64,000 bases of DNA from Spirodela intermedia (GCA_902729315.2 LR746272.1:13337827-13401826); one strand, 5' to 3'. Shown: positions 47,142-58,540, numbered from the stretch's first letter. Translations and numbers: made by a program. Notes: generated from the sequence alone by a model not told the origin.

Positions 47142-49921
47142 ATGATGTGCTCCATGCCGTTGTTGTGGCCGACAGCCGTGGCTTTTGTATCCGCCATTCT
47201 ACTAATTTCTCCAGGTGAAGCTAAGCCGCCTCCGCCGATATCCTTCCCTTCGTTCCCGCGGAGTAGCTGCGATGCCGGCGACCTGCTGAGATGCATGCAA
47301 AACAGCAGCGTGACCGACGGTTACCTCTGCCTCGTCCCTGAGGAGAGTAACGGCACGAACCCTGACCTGCTGCTCAATAAGATCGGCCGGGTGCTGTACA
47401 ACCGGCCAGCGATAATGTGGCCATCGAACTACGACACCAACTTCACCGTCCTCATCCGCAAGCGCCCCAACGCGACCTACTTCGGAGACGGTATGGCGTT
47501 CGTGATGACCACCGACATGCGCCAGAGCCCCCAGGAAGCACCGGCGGTTTTTTGGGCCTGTTCGACCAGAGTACGAATGGTGAGCCACGGAATCCCTCTC
47601 AGTTCTCGATGCGATGAAATATTAGGGGTTCGTATACAACGCTCGCTTTTAGTCTATATACTTCCGCTCCGTTGCACGACAACGATCTAAAAAATTAAAT
47701 TGATTTTTTTCTATATAATTTTAAACAAAATGGAATTTTACTCGCATTAAGTTTTTGTGTGTTACCAGGATATTCCCTCAAGGAATGTAATGTTTTCAAT
47801 TTGTAGTTTTAGATCATCTAAAAGAAGTTGGGTTTGAGGTTTAATGTATTGCTCTCTACATCCGGACCGATTAACAAAGGTTGATGATCAATCGATTCCC
47901 GAATCCACATTCCAACATCAAGAACCTTTAATTCACGTATGTATTATGTGGAAGGTGGGACATATGAGAGAACCTTATTTATCGTTTCTATTCGACTCCT
48001 TACAGAAACCGAAGCTCCTCTCCTCACTTGGGTAGTCTTCTCATTGATGCGGGCACATAGTCGATGGCGTAAAAGAGGCGATGCTGTTCGTAAAGCCTTG
48101 AAGCTATAATATCTAATTATCTTGAATATTTGAAAGTCTCTGACTGATAATTTTAAGTTCTGGATATTTTGGTCTTGGACTAATGACGTTACCTACTTAG
48201 CATGGAACACGACGGGGCAGCTGGCCGTGGAGATCGACACCGTACCGAACGAATACGAAATCCAGGAATATCACGTCGGTGTTGACATCGCTAGCATCGT
48301 CTCTAACATCACTGCGCCTCCTAGCAAAGCCAACGTCGACCTGAACAGGGAAATACCAGTGACTTACAGGGTGAATTACGACGGGTGGACGAAGAAACTG
48401 GAGGTCTCCGCGGGGTACGCCGGCCAGGAACCCCTCAAGAGCGTCCTCAACTTCTCTATCGTCATCGCCAAGATAGATCCCATCTACGTGGGTTTCACCG
48501 CGGCCTCGGGTCCCTCGCTTGACGCCAGCGAGAGCATCCGGGTTCTCAGCTGGAACTTCTCGTCAACCCCACTGCCGGACTCGAAGCATAGAGTTGGCAC
48601 CATTCTCGCCATCATCCTGTCGATCCCTTTCGGTGTTATCTTACTAGGGCTGCTGATCCTGCTCGGGGTGAGGAAGTGGAGGAGGTGATTGAGGAACGCA
48701 GCGAATGCGCCCAAGGTGTACACGTACGACAAGCTCTCGACGGCCACAAGGCGTTTCAGCAGTGCCAACTTACTCGGTAAGGGTGGGTTTGGCAGTGTCT
48801 ACAGGGGGAACTTTTCTAATCCACCTTCAGTAGTTGCTGTCAAAAGAATCTCCGCCACCTCCAAACAAGGTTTGCCATGATCAAGAATAACTTTACCTCT
48901 GCACATGTGAGTAGTCTTAAAAATGTGATATGCTCTGATTTGGCAGCTTAGTTCTGACAACTAATTAGGAATGCGCGTGAGCTGGTAAGACTTTACCTCG
49001 TCCATACCGATGTAACAGCATCAACCAGATAACAAATGAGTTTACCCGTACACTAAACTCACTTGCCGGCAGTGTATTACGTTTTACCACTTTTTGATCG
49101 CACCATTGTCTTATATTCATCAGGCGAGAGGGAGTACTTTGCGGAGATATGCACTATCGGGCGTCTACGTCACAAGAACATCGTGCAGCTTCAGGGGTGG
49201 TGCCACAGCGGCAAGAGCCTCCTAACTCGTCTACGAGTTCATGCCCAACGGAAGCCTCGACCGCCACATTACCGCCGGAACCCTCGACTGGCCCACTCGC
49301 CACCGCATACTCCTCGGCCTCGCCTCCGCCCTCCTCTACCTCCACGAGGAGTGCGGCGGCACCGTCGTCCACCGCGATGTCAAGCCCAACAACGTCCTCC
49401 TCGATGCCGACTTCGAGGCCCACCTCGGCGACTTCGGCTTGGCCCGCCTAGCCCAGGGAACAGACCGGACCACCTCCACCACCGTCCTCGCCGGCACCAT
49501 CGGGTACCTCGCCCCCGAGTACGGCTACACCGGCAAGGCCACCCCCGAGTCCGACATCTTCAGCTACGGCGTCGTGGTGCTGGAGGTGGTCTGCGGGAGA
49601 ATGTCCTTGCTGGGATGGGACGATAACAACCTGTTGGATCACGTCTGGGACCTCTACATCTCCGGCAAGCTGCTCCAGGCGGTGGATTCGAGACTAGAGT
49701 GTCAGTTCGACGAGGAGGTAAGGAGAACACTTTTGGTGGGGCTCATGTGCTCCCACACGAACCCGGCGAGTCGGCCGAGGAGCAGGCAGGTGGTGCAGAT
49801 CCTGGGGAACCCGAATCAACCGCTGTTGGTGATGCCGGAGAGCCGGCCAGACATCATCATACCCTCCTCCTCGAGAACGGAGACCGGATTCACCTATGGG
49901 GGCGTCGCAGTACAGCTCTAG
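47142..49921 (+). pseudogene. L-type lectin receptor-like kinase copy D (pseudogene)
   Basis: All three exons are present: 47142-47579, about 48201-48869 and 49124-49921. Defects: exon 1 is one base short near 47530 (CCCCCAGGAAG against CCCCCCGGGAAG in C), shifting frame before GGFLGLF; the intron-1 acceptor AG is mutated, though a TAG three bases upstream (48198-48200) would keep the frame; exon 2 has an in-frame TGA at 48686 just after the transmembrane helix, beside a small deletion; exon 3 has an extra A near 49222 (CCTAACTCG against CCTACTCG); and the C-terminus is deleted and shifted. HRDVKPNN and DFGLAR codons survive. The start of exon 3 is near-identical to C, but from about 49590 on it follows A/B, so the copy is a mosaic. 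Confidence 0.88.
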
Positions 49922-50425
49922 ATCGAGCCTGCATCTTGCTCTACGATAGAGAGGGACTGGGTATCAGGGATTTGATGTGGTATTCGAACATTTTTTTCTG
50001 GACATGGATCTCTAGTCGTGTAAAGGCAGTTCTGAGTCTTCGATAGAGTTTCTCGTTTCTCCATTCCTTTCCAGAGTCATGAAGATCTGACCTTTCCTAA
50101 TACCATGTGTTTCTTTTCAACTTTATTTGCTATCTTGGACTCTTGTAAAATATAATTCTTGTTTTTATCAAAGATTATTTGGTCCCGAAAATATGTTTTA
50201 AATATTCCATTGAAGTCGAGCACTGGCAAAGTTGTTACGATATGCAAATCGTTTCAGAACGACTACGCATATTGTTTTCTTACGACTTAAGTGATATTGT
50301 CTTCTTCCTCGTACCCTTATTTCCCCATATATGCGTCGGTTATTTTTAGTGAGGGCCCAGAAGGTCGGCCTTATTGCAAGTCTTCACACCCCTGTGGTAG
50401 GGGAGTCATGACCTCCTGACCATCT
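49922..50425. other. 3' flank of pseudogene D
   Basis: Matches the region after copy C with many differences. Contains no gene. Confidence 0.5.
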
Positions 50426-50640
50426 TGTGAGATATAGTCGTAACATCTTGGTTAATGACCTTGGAATATTTTGTTTATGGGCCTTTTATATTTTTTGGGT
50501 CACTATTATATAAGGGTAACAAAAGGTTGCCTGTGTCCGGCCTTTCGTTCTTCCGCCGCCTCGTCTTCCTTCTTCATCCGCTCTCTGCGTCTCTCTTGTG
50601 AAAATAATATCGCTCTGCCCTCTCTCTATATTTGCTAACA
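50426..50640 (+). repeat. Solo LTR (215 bp)
   Basis: TGTGAGATATAG ... TTTGCTAACA with TATA-like ATTATATAAGGG near 50508. It is absent from the paralogous sequence after copy C (near 45605). Flanks CATCT (50421-50425) and CAGCT (50641-50645) are a 4/5 match. It probably arose by recombination between two LTRs. Strand is set by the TATA-like motif. Confidence 0.6.
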
Positions 50641-52358
50641 CAGCTGAGATCTGGCCATCTTCGAGGTCACGAGGGAGAGGTTGTTAGAGTTATTTGGAGA
50701 GTTATCAACTCCGGTCCAAGGGTGGTACACCAAACCAGGGGGCATTCTCACGGGGGGCAGCGACCCCTGGAGCAAAAACTTTTATCAGGACCTTATTCAC
50801 TTGTTTTCTCTATACGGTTTCCCTAGCAACGTGACACAAGAGAGGAGCCGCCTCTTGGTCTGTAAGAAGATTCTCTCTCCAAAGTAACAACTTATGTGAC
50901 CGTGGGCATAAAAGTATTCCCCCAAGCCACATAAATCGGGTGTGCCTCTTTCTTCTTCCTTTCCTCACCCCTTCTCTTGTATCTGTATTTCTTCCCTTGC
51001 ACAAGGAGGCGACGCTCATCACCAACACACAGGACAAAAGCCCAGTACCGGACAAGGCTTTAAATTTTGCTTAATCGATTATCGTTGTGCAATATTGCCA
51101 CGTGTCCAAGGTCACCGTATTCGGTGCTATGATGTCCGCAAGTGATCGGATCTCATAACGACCACTCATTCCAGCGCATCTCCAACTGATCCTGAATGGC
51201 ATCAATTTCCAAAGGTGTAAGTTGCGGATGAAACCTCCTAACTCCTCCGGAGAAGGCTCCCCGTTTGATGCTGCCTAGACTTATTGGCGTGGTGCAGGCC
51301 TGTGGTCACAAAAGATGGGACAAGCTAATGAAAGACGAACCAGGTCACCGCACTGCACAATGTGTTCTCCGCATCGTCTCGGCCGAAGCGATCAGTGCAA
51401 CAATTTAATTATCACTAAGTCATATGGACACAAGCACACCAACGGGGGAACAAATCAATACAAGCGAATTATTTATGGAGATTGAAGGCACAGGGTTAAG
51501 GAAACACAAATCTAAATCAACAACTCAATTAGTAACTTCCCCATGCACCTACTTTACTGACCACAGTCATTGGATAATACCCCTTCATCCGACCGTCCCA
51601 AGTTCCCGACCACCGATGGGGGTGCACGTAACTATCGGGACGGCACGTTGCTACCTAGATTTCCGGCAGCTTGGCCCCCTACTCTTCAAGTGAGATCAAG
51701 GCGGATATACTCTGACAGCTCCATTTCGATTCTCTCTCCTTCTTCTCACCAGCGACGGGTGGCGGGTTGGCCTGCGTGTCTTGGCGGCCATGACGCGAGA
51801 GAGAACGGTCTCCGGAGGATTGTTGGAGTCAAATGTGACGGATGCCATTCACGACTCCGGTGGCATTTTCCCACAGGATTGGCCTCCGCGTTAATGCGGC
51901 ATCCCGGCTTCTTATTGCATTTATTTCCCGACTTACAACTAAACGATGCAACGCGTAGCGACTGGAGCTTTCAGCACTACTGCGTAATCGATGCTCGTCT
52001 TCACTCCCTTTCGCCAGTCTTTGATTTCAATGAGAAACCAACCCACTCGACTTCCGCAAACAACATTCATCTACATTCTACCTTTCCCCGCGTCTTATTA
52101 CATACTCGATTTCGATGTGAAACCATCCCAGTTGCTTCCACGAGAACGAGCTCGAAAGGTCTCCATCAACAAAACAAGAGCCGTTTCTCCATTACTTGAC
52201 TCAAGCAGGCCAGAATTTATCGAACCTAATGGTTCCCTTCCGATTGAATTTGGAGCCACTCATCAGACGGCTGCTACGTCCATCACTAGTAAGAGAGCGG
52301 CTATGTATTACCAGCGATGAGGACTCTTGCCTGCCACCACCAGGGGAGGGCAATCAAA
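50641..52358 (+). promoter_or_regulatory. Intergenic DNA and upstream region of pseudogene E
   Basis: 50641-51180 continues the duplicated intergenic DNA with an LTR-like end. 51200-52358 carries the shared upstream blocks of units C and D. The TATA position reads TATGTAT (about 52302). Frames here are not believed. Confidence 0.5.
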
Positions 52359-53164
52359 ATGATTTGCTCCATGACGTCGTTGTGGCCTTGTGCTATGGTT
52401 TTTGTGTCCGTCCTCCTAATTCCTCCTGCGGAAGCTAATCCGCCACCTCTAATATCCTTTCCTTCGTTCCCGGCAAATAGTTGCGGCCCCGGCGGCCTGC
52501 TCAGATGCATGCAGAACAGCAGCGTGCGCGATGGCTACATCGCCCCTCCTCCCTGAAGAGGGTAACGGCACGGACCCCAACCTACTGCTCAATAACATTG
52601 GCCGGGTGCTGTACAACCGGCAAGCGATAACATGGCCAGCGAGTTTCGACACAAACTTCACCGTCCTCATCCGCAAGCGCGCCAACGCGAGCAACTTCGG
52701 GGACGGCATGGCGTTCGTGATGACCACCGACATGCGACAGAGCCCCCCGGAAAGCTTCGGTGGTTTCTTAGGACTGTTCGACCATAGTACGAATGGTGAG
52801 CCACGGAATCCCTCCCCTCTGCTTTTGATGCCAATCAAATATTAGGGCTCCGTGTCCAAGGCCTGCCTCTTTGAGCCTCCACACTTCCGCGTCGTTCCAT
52901 GACTCGATCCAAAAACCCAAATTAACATACTTGTTTTTTATAATTTCAAACAAAATGGGTCAAAAAAATAAAATTACTTTTTTATATACTTGTAATATAT
53001 TTTCAACAAGAACAATAAATGAAATCAACAAGTTGCTGCCCCTAACTCCCACCTTCACTTAATTTTGATAGTCGTGAACTAAAGGAGCTTGGAGCTGGAA
53101 TGGAAACTAGGAATTATTTGGCCTTCCACCTCCCTTTATTAGCCCCAAAGTCGATAGCAATACA

Positions 53165-53957
53165 TGGAACCTCAAATTCAACTTCTTTTAGGTGACTTGA
53201 AAACCGGCAGCCGCGCGCGCCGGCGCGTGCCGCGGCGCACGGCGCGGCGCGGCACGGCTGTGGCGCACGTGCCACGCGTGCGCACGCCGCCGGGGGCCAC
53301 CGGGCGACCCCTAAAGGCACGTGCCGCCCGCCACAGCGCCCGGCGGGGGCTCGCGAAGGCAACACGACGCCGGGCGCGCCGGCGGAGCCCGACGGTTCTT
53401 ATCCTTCCCACACCTACCCAAAGCCGGATCCCCACAAATGCAACGCGTGGACATAAAACGACCCAGGACCAGGCCACTTTTTTGGCGCGCCCGCGTGCGC
53501 CGCGGCGCACGGTGCTGGCTGGTCGGCCGGCTCTGCCGTGCCACGTGCCGGGGCGCTCGCGAACCTGTTCTACTGTCCATAGAAATATTTCTCATGTTGG
53601 ATCTCAGTCGAGGCAAGTGGATAGGCCATCTACCCCCTGACCCTGCAGAGGCGCCGGACCGAGGCGGAGCCAGAACGCACGAGCCGTCCTTCACCTGGCA
53701 CGGGGCCCGTTCTCGCCGCGCACGCCGGCGTGCGCCGCGGCACGTGGACCCGGCAGGTCGGGCGCCCCACGCGGGGAGAGCGTGCCAACCTGTTCGGCGG
53801 CACCCCCTGACCCTGTAGAGGCGCCGGACCGAGGCGGAGCCAGAACGCATGAGCCCCCACCACGGACCGAGGCGGCACTTCGGACCCAACCTGCTGCCAT
53901 GGACCGAGGCGGCAGGTTGGGTCCAGAACCAGAATGCAAGAAGTTCCTCTCCTCGCT
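53165..53957. other. Very GC-rich block inside intron 1 of copy E
   Basis: Sharp rise in G+C and CpG relative to both flanks. A 47-bp segment at 53636-53682 (CCGGACCGAGGCGGAGCC) recurs at 53807-53853 after about 171 bp. Elements such as GACCGAGGCGGCA also repeat near 53870-53915. Long frames exist on both strands simply because stop codons are rare; I recognise no protein. Its origin is unknown. Confidence 0.6.
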
Positions 53958-55589
53958 TGGGTGACTTAGTCGTTGTATAGTAAATCATGTAAATTTAAAA
54001 TTATAAAACTAGAAAATATAAATTTTTAGATATTTAGAAGTATTTCTAAACAAATATATCAATTATAATTCAATAAAAATTTCAAAAATAGTAGTAATTT
54101 TCTAAGTTGATCACAGAGATATAATATAATATCTGGTAATTATTCAGAATTTTTTTGTAAAGAATACTATTTTCTATAAATTTTATACTAAAAAATGAAA
54201 ATAAAATATAATTAAAATTCACAAAAAAGAGAAATAAGGGTGCAGATGTCAAGATGACATCAGCGCTTGGTGAACACGAATCGGGCGAAAATAGAGTTCC
54301 ACCCGACAATTCTTACGTAAGCGATTAGAGACGATTTAATTGATCAAATTAAGATCTATAAAAGTCGAAATAATCATAATTAAATGAAGTATATGTTACT
54401 AAATTTAAAATTAACAAATTATCACTAAATAAAATGAAAATTAAGTTGAAAGCAGAAAAGTAAAGTTCTAGTGTCGTGGCGGCCATGTATCAGTGATGCA
54501 CCAGAATCCTAAGCATTTGGAAGGATGGTCGTGTAGTGTCTATGGCCTCGAAAGCTCTCCTTGGAAAAAGATGACGTGGGCAATCTCTAGATCTCCTTAC
54601 AAAGTCTAGAGATTAATGAAATGGGTCATCAAATCGTCTTTGGTGGCTATTACCTAGTAGAGTGAAAAAATGATAACTTTGCAGCTCTTTAGTGGCTGTC
54701 ACTCGATAGAGAAGAGCTGAATAGAGGTGGGGCGTGTGTCAAGGAGCTTCATCCTCAAGTCCGTTCAGCAAGAGGAGGCTCTTCATAGTATTTGGTATGC
54801 TCTTAGGAGGTGGCGACTCATCTGCTGGCATATTGTCCTCTTCTTGACGATAGCTTGTTCGTCGATCAATCAGAGATACTTTACTCAATAGATTTACGAT
54901 CCTTTTATCACGAATCATTCAATAATTTTAATAACAATGCTCTGCGAATTGTATTGACGAGATTTTCGCCAATGATCTAGCAATTCTGGTTGCTTAATCC
55001 TTCATTGGTGATCTGTAGGAAAGTCGCGATAATCTGATAAAAAATATAAATTTTGACTCTAAGAGGATTCGAACCCACACTAGCTGTCCATCCTTTTTGA
55101 GGAGGGTGTGACATGGGTTTAGTCCCACATTGATTGTGGGCCGAAGTTTTTGATGAATATATAGTAATATCATATTTTTGATCAAGTTCCTTTCTTACGT
55201 GTATATGACCATTCCTTGCCCCACAATTGGCTGGCCACCAGTGACGTGGAAGGGGGGTGACACATACGTGCCCCTATTGGTCCAAGCCGCTCAAGCCCCT
55301 GCTCATGGCTACTCCCTAATTGCGCTTCCGACTCGTTTGCAGGCTTGATTGGCTGGCTCCCATTTTGTCTTATTTTAATTTTAATTTCTTTTTCTTCATT
55401 TATCTCAAAAGTAAAACTATAAAAATCATATAAATTTGTATAAAATCACATAATTACCTAAAAATTTACGTTAATCAACTGAAAACCACTTTTCACACTT
55501 TAACACAAATATAAGTCTATTTGTCATGAGTTAAGGCTATAAACTATATTATTTACTAATTATTAACTCATAATAATGAAGACTTATCA
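53958..55589 (-). mobile_element. 1.6-kb solo-LTR-like element
   Basis: The + strand runs TGGGTGACTTAGTCG ... GACTTATCA, aligned with 23841-25358 and 36213-37767. Flanks TCGCT and AAGAG do not match, so the left junction with the GC-rich block is probably rearranged. Confidence 0.65.
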
Positions 55590-56315
55590 AAGAGGTGCTA
55601 TTTTTCATGAAACTTTCTATTTTATTTATGTAATTGTTTCGATTTTAGGGCTCAAAGGAGACATGAGAAATTTCTAACTAATAATTGTGAGCAGCTGAAA
55701 ATTTCGATCTAGGTTTGATGAAGTTACGGCCACATGGTAGGGAACACCACAAGGCAACTGGCCATGGAGATCGACACCTTATGGAACAAGTACGATACTG
55801 CCAACTACCACGTTGCTGTTGACATCAGTAGCATCATCTCTAATGTCACTGCCCCTCTTAGCGACGCCAACATCGAGCTGATGAAGGAGAAACCAGTGAT
55901 ATACAAGGTAAATTACGTTGGGTGGATGAAGAACCTCGAGGTCTCGGCAGGATATGCCGACGAGGTACCCCTCAAGAGCATTGTCAACTTCTCTATCGTC
56001 ATCGCTCAGATAAATCCCATCTACGTGGGTTTCACTGCGGGATCGGGTCCCTCATCCAATTACAGCGAGAGCATCCAGATTCTCAACTGGAACTTCTCCT
56101 TCACCCTGCTGCCAGACTGGTCTCTTGAGGAGCCTGGCAATAGGAAGAGAGAAAGAAGGTTACACACCATTCTCACAATCATCCTTTCAACTATTGTGGG
56201 TGTTCCTTTGCTTGGGATACTGATCCTATTAGGGTTGAGGAGGGTGCAAAAGTGGAGGAGGTGTAAGCAGCATGAGGCTTTATTGGAGATGAAGGATATA
56301 GTATCAAGTCAATAG

Positions 56316-57249
56316 AGAATGATAATAATATAATGAGAATGAATAAGAAGTTATATTTGATTCCTTAGTGACTCAAAATAGGGTGTACCATTTTTTATTA
56401 ATAAAAAGGGGTTTTCTTATAACCTTCTAAAAGAGTAATGAGATCTTTGAAGAGTGACTCACAATATGTGACCTGAGGACTATGAGCCCCTTTTATATAG
56501 ATAAAGAGTGGTTTGTTCTTGGATGTTATTTTTTGCTTAGAAAACCAAAAATTAAAATTGTACCCAATCTCTAAACATATTTATATTTATTTTCATACTT
56601 AAGATGTTTCAATCTCAAATATTTAAATTTAGATGAATCAATTTAATTAAGATTAACTTGACGATAATCTTTTAATATAAAATTCATATATAATTTGGGC
56701 ATATTGAGATCAAATCTAATAATCCCCTACCTAGAAAACATAGATTTAGTAACTTGATATTGTATATTAGTAATTTATGAGTTCAATACATTGATATTAT
56801 TACCAAACACATCTCCAACAATCTCATCTATCATTACATTAATAGAATATTAAATAGATTTTTTGTCACATTTATATGTATCTAAATTTGACAACAATCA
56901 TATATATATTAATACAATGAATGACGTAAACAATTATATATGTGTAAATGTAATATATGAAATATGATTCATGCTTGTACATTTCCAACTAGTCCATCTT
57001 ATTTTCAATGGATATCAATCAAATATATTAAGAGTGAAAAATAATCATAAAATATATTCATGTATGAAATAATTAAAGGTTGTGTCTATAAAAATGTGTC
57101 AAAAGGTAAATTCTCACGACAAGTACATATCTTCATAAGGTATTATGCCCATATGAGTAGCATGCTCATAAAAAACCTTTGTTGGAAGTCTTTTAGTATG
57201 TGGATCTATTTTCATAATTTTTTTCCCAAACAATTTGGCCACTATGAAC
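56316..57249 (-). repeat. AT-rich DNA with an LTR-like start
   Basis: Begins where copy E breaks off. On the minus strand CTATATAAAAGGGGC near 56490-56504 resembles an LTR TATA box, consistent with a 3' LTR of the copia remnant to the right. The ends could not be placed. Confidence 0.35.
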
Positions 57250-58149
57250 TTGTTTCTTAACTATTTGGAACCTAATATCTATATAACTAGGCTTCATCAA
57301 GTTCTTAATTTTTTTTTCAGAATCATAATAATTGACTTATTGCACATAATAATTTTAGTAGTGTTTCAATTACATTTAAAGGTTGTAACCTTGTGAAAAA
57401 ATTCTTCAATCAAGTATGTCTTATGATTAGATGTCTTATAACATGTTATAAACTCCTATGTTATGGTGGAAGAAGTTATAAGTGATTGCTTAACACTCTT
57501 TCTAATATAGTTCTTCTAATCAATATTTATATATAGCTCATAGTAGATCTTCTATGATTAATCTATTTAGTAAAAAATAAAATTATAATACCTACTAACT
57601 TTTAGTTATTTTATTTTTTTATATGTAAACATCTTGTTCTTTATCTTATGTAAATAGCGCAAAACTCTTTTGGTTGCCTTTCAATGATTCACACTTAAAT
57701 TACTTAAATATCTACTTAATTCTCTAATTATGTACAAAATATATAGACACATCATAGAAAACTTCATATAATTGATTAATTGCGTATCTTTAAAACTTCA
57801 TATAACTAATGAATAAAACATTTTTTTACATCACTTTAGCATCATAATCATTTTTAGGACACTAATCAAGATTCAATTTATCTACTTCAACAACAAGGGT
57901 ATCATAAAATTTACATCTTTACATATTAGATCTCTCGAAGACTTACTCAACATAACTCCTTTATGACATCCCAATGATGTTTTGAGAGTGATCTTTATTA
58001 TCTTTTATGTGCAATATAATAATAGCTTCACCAAAATGCTTCATTTTATAGTTTCTTGATATAAGTCTTTTTGTGTCACAAAATAAACATATATTATTGA
58101 TGTCAAGTAATATGTTATTGGCATCAATTCCAATTCTTTCTTTTTCTAT
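57250..58149 (-). pseudogene. copia RT/RNase H remnant
   Basis: Minus-strand reading: [36 protein letters not shown] and QNIIGMS near 58130-57961, matching the RT segment after YVDD. Then KATKRVLRYL near 57690-57660, and a degraded RNase H stretch near 57500-57300. Stops and frame changes are frequent. The right end at 58149/58150 is fused to a plastid psaB fragment. Confidence 0.65.
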
Positions 58150-58254
58150 TGGCTTATCTCTCCATTGAATCAAATTTGCTAAAGGTGTGCGCTCATGAGC
58201 CCATGCTAAAGTTTCAATTAATTCCTGCCAATACCCACACCAGGAAATTAAAAA
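58150..58254 (-). pseudogene. psaB: Plastid-derived psaB fragment
   Basis: The minus-strand translation gives [18 protein letters not shown] and [17 protein letters not shown], a conserved stretch of the photosystem I P700 apoprotein A2. Two residues differ from what I remember (R to C and R to Q). It is 105 bp in frame, joined without a gap to copia RT codons on one side. This is nuclear plastid DNA, not a gene. Confidence 0.85.
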
Positions 58255-58284
58255 GGATGAATCGCTCTTGAAAAAGAATCTATT
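58252..58284 (+). other. Plastid rrn16-trnI spacer fragment 1
   Basis: AAGGATGAATCGCTC followed by AAAAGAATCTATT resembles the segment just upstream of trnI-GAU in the plastid inverted repeat. It overlaps the psaB piece by a few bases, suggesting joining through microhomology. Confidence 0.6.
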
Positions 58285-58322
58285 TTTCATATTTTATAAA
58301 ATAAGAGGTGTTAAGCTTTTTA

Positions 58323-58393
58323 TCATTTTGGCGTCGAGCTATTTTTCCGCAGGACCACCCTTACAGTATCGTCACCGCAGTAAATTTTAGTAA
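58323..58393 (-). pseudogene. rrn5: Plastid 5S rRNA (rrn5) 3' fragment
   Basis: The + strand reads GGCGTCGAGCTATTTTTCCG then CAGTATCGTCACCGCAGTA, the reverse complement of the 3' half of plastid 5S rRNA. A few substitutions are present. It is distinct from the cytosolic 5S-like repeats further right. Confidence 0.8.
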
Positions 58394-58437
58394 CTTCTAT
58401 TGATTTTTTGAGTGTCGTCAGAAATGAAACTCCAAAT

Positions 58438-58540
58438 GTCGGAGTTTTTCACAAAGACTTGCCATGGTAAGGGGGAAGGGTGGAACAAGCAAAGCACACT
58501 TGTAGAGTGCAGTACAGTGGAGAGCTGTATGCTGTGTTCC
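58438..58540 (+). other. Plastid rrn16-trnI spacer fragment 2
   Basis: TTCACAAAGACTTGCCATGG followed by GTAAGGGGGAAG, GGAACAAGC and GTACAGTGGAGAG resembles plastid inverted-repeat spacer sequence between rrn16 and trnI. It belongs just upstream of fragment 1 in the plastome but lies to its right here. Confidence 0.65.

Larger units (their letters stand above)
52359..56315 (+). pseudogene. L-type lectin receptor-like kinase copy E (pseudogene, kinase missing)
   Basis: Exon 1 is 52359-52795 with one extra base near 52545-52550 that moves the frame after NSSVRDGYIA. It resumes as LLPEEGNGTDPNLLLNN and keeps the normal donor AATG|GTGAGC. Intron 1 (52796-55740) is enlarged by a GC-rich block and a 1.6-kb repeat. 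Exon 2 starts after GGTAG at 55741 (GNTTRQLAMEIDT) and is open through the lectin half and the transmembrane helix. It then runs into a stop at 56313 soon after WRRCKQHEALLE, with no glycine loop or kinase exon beyond. At most it could make a membrane-anchored lectin fragment. Confidence 0.85.

Noticed and set aside
53311-53988. Long frames (up to 225 codons) on both strands of the GC-rich block
   Set aside because: Stop codons are rare at this base composition; the proteins are Arg/Pro/Ala-rich without domains and overlap on both strands.
55065-55076. GGATTCGAACCC, resembling the T-loop / box B of a tRNA gene
   Set aside because: The neighbouring bases do not form a T-stem or any cloverleaf; the motif lies within the 1.6-kb repeat and is not kept in its other copies.
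58323-58393. A relic of the nuclear 5S rRNA like the units further right
   Set aside because: The sequence matches the plastid 5S rRNA (GGCGTCGAGCTATTTTTCCG) and not the cytosolic one.
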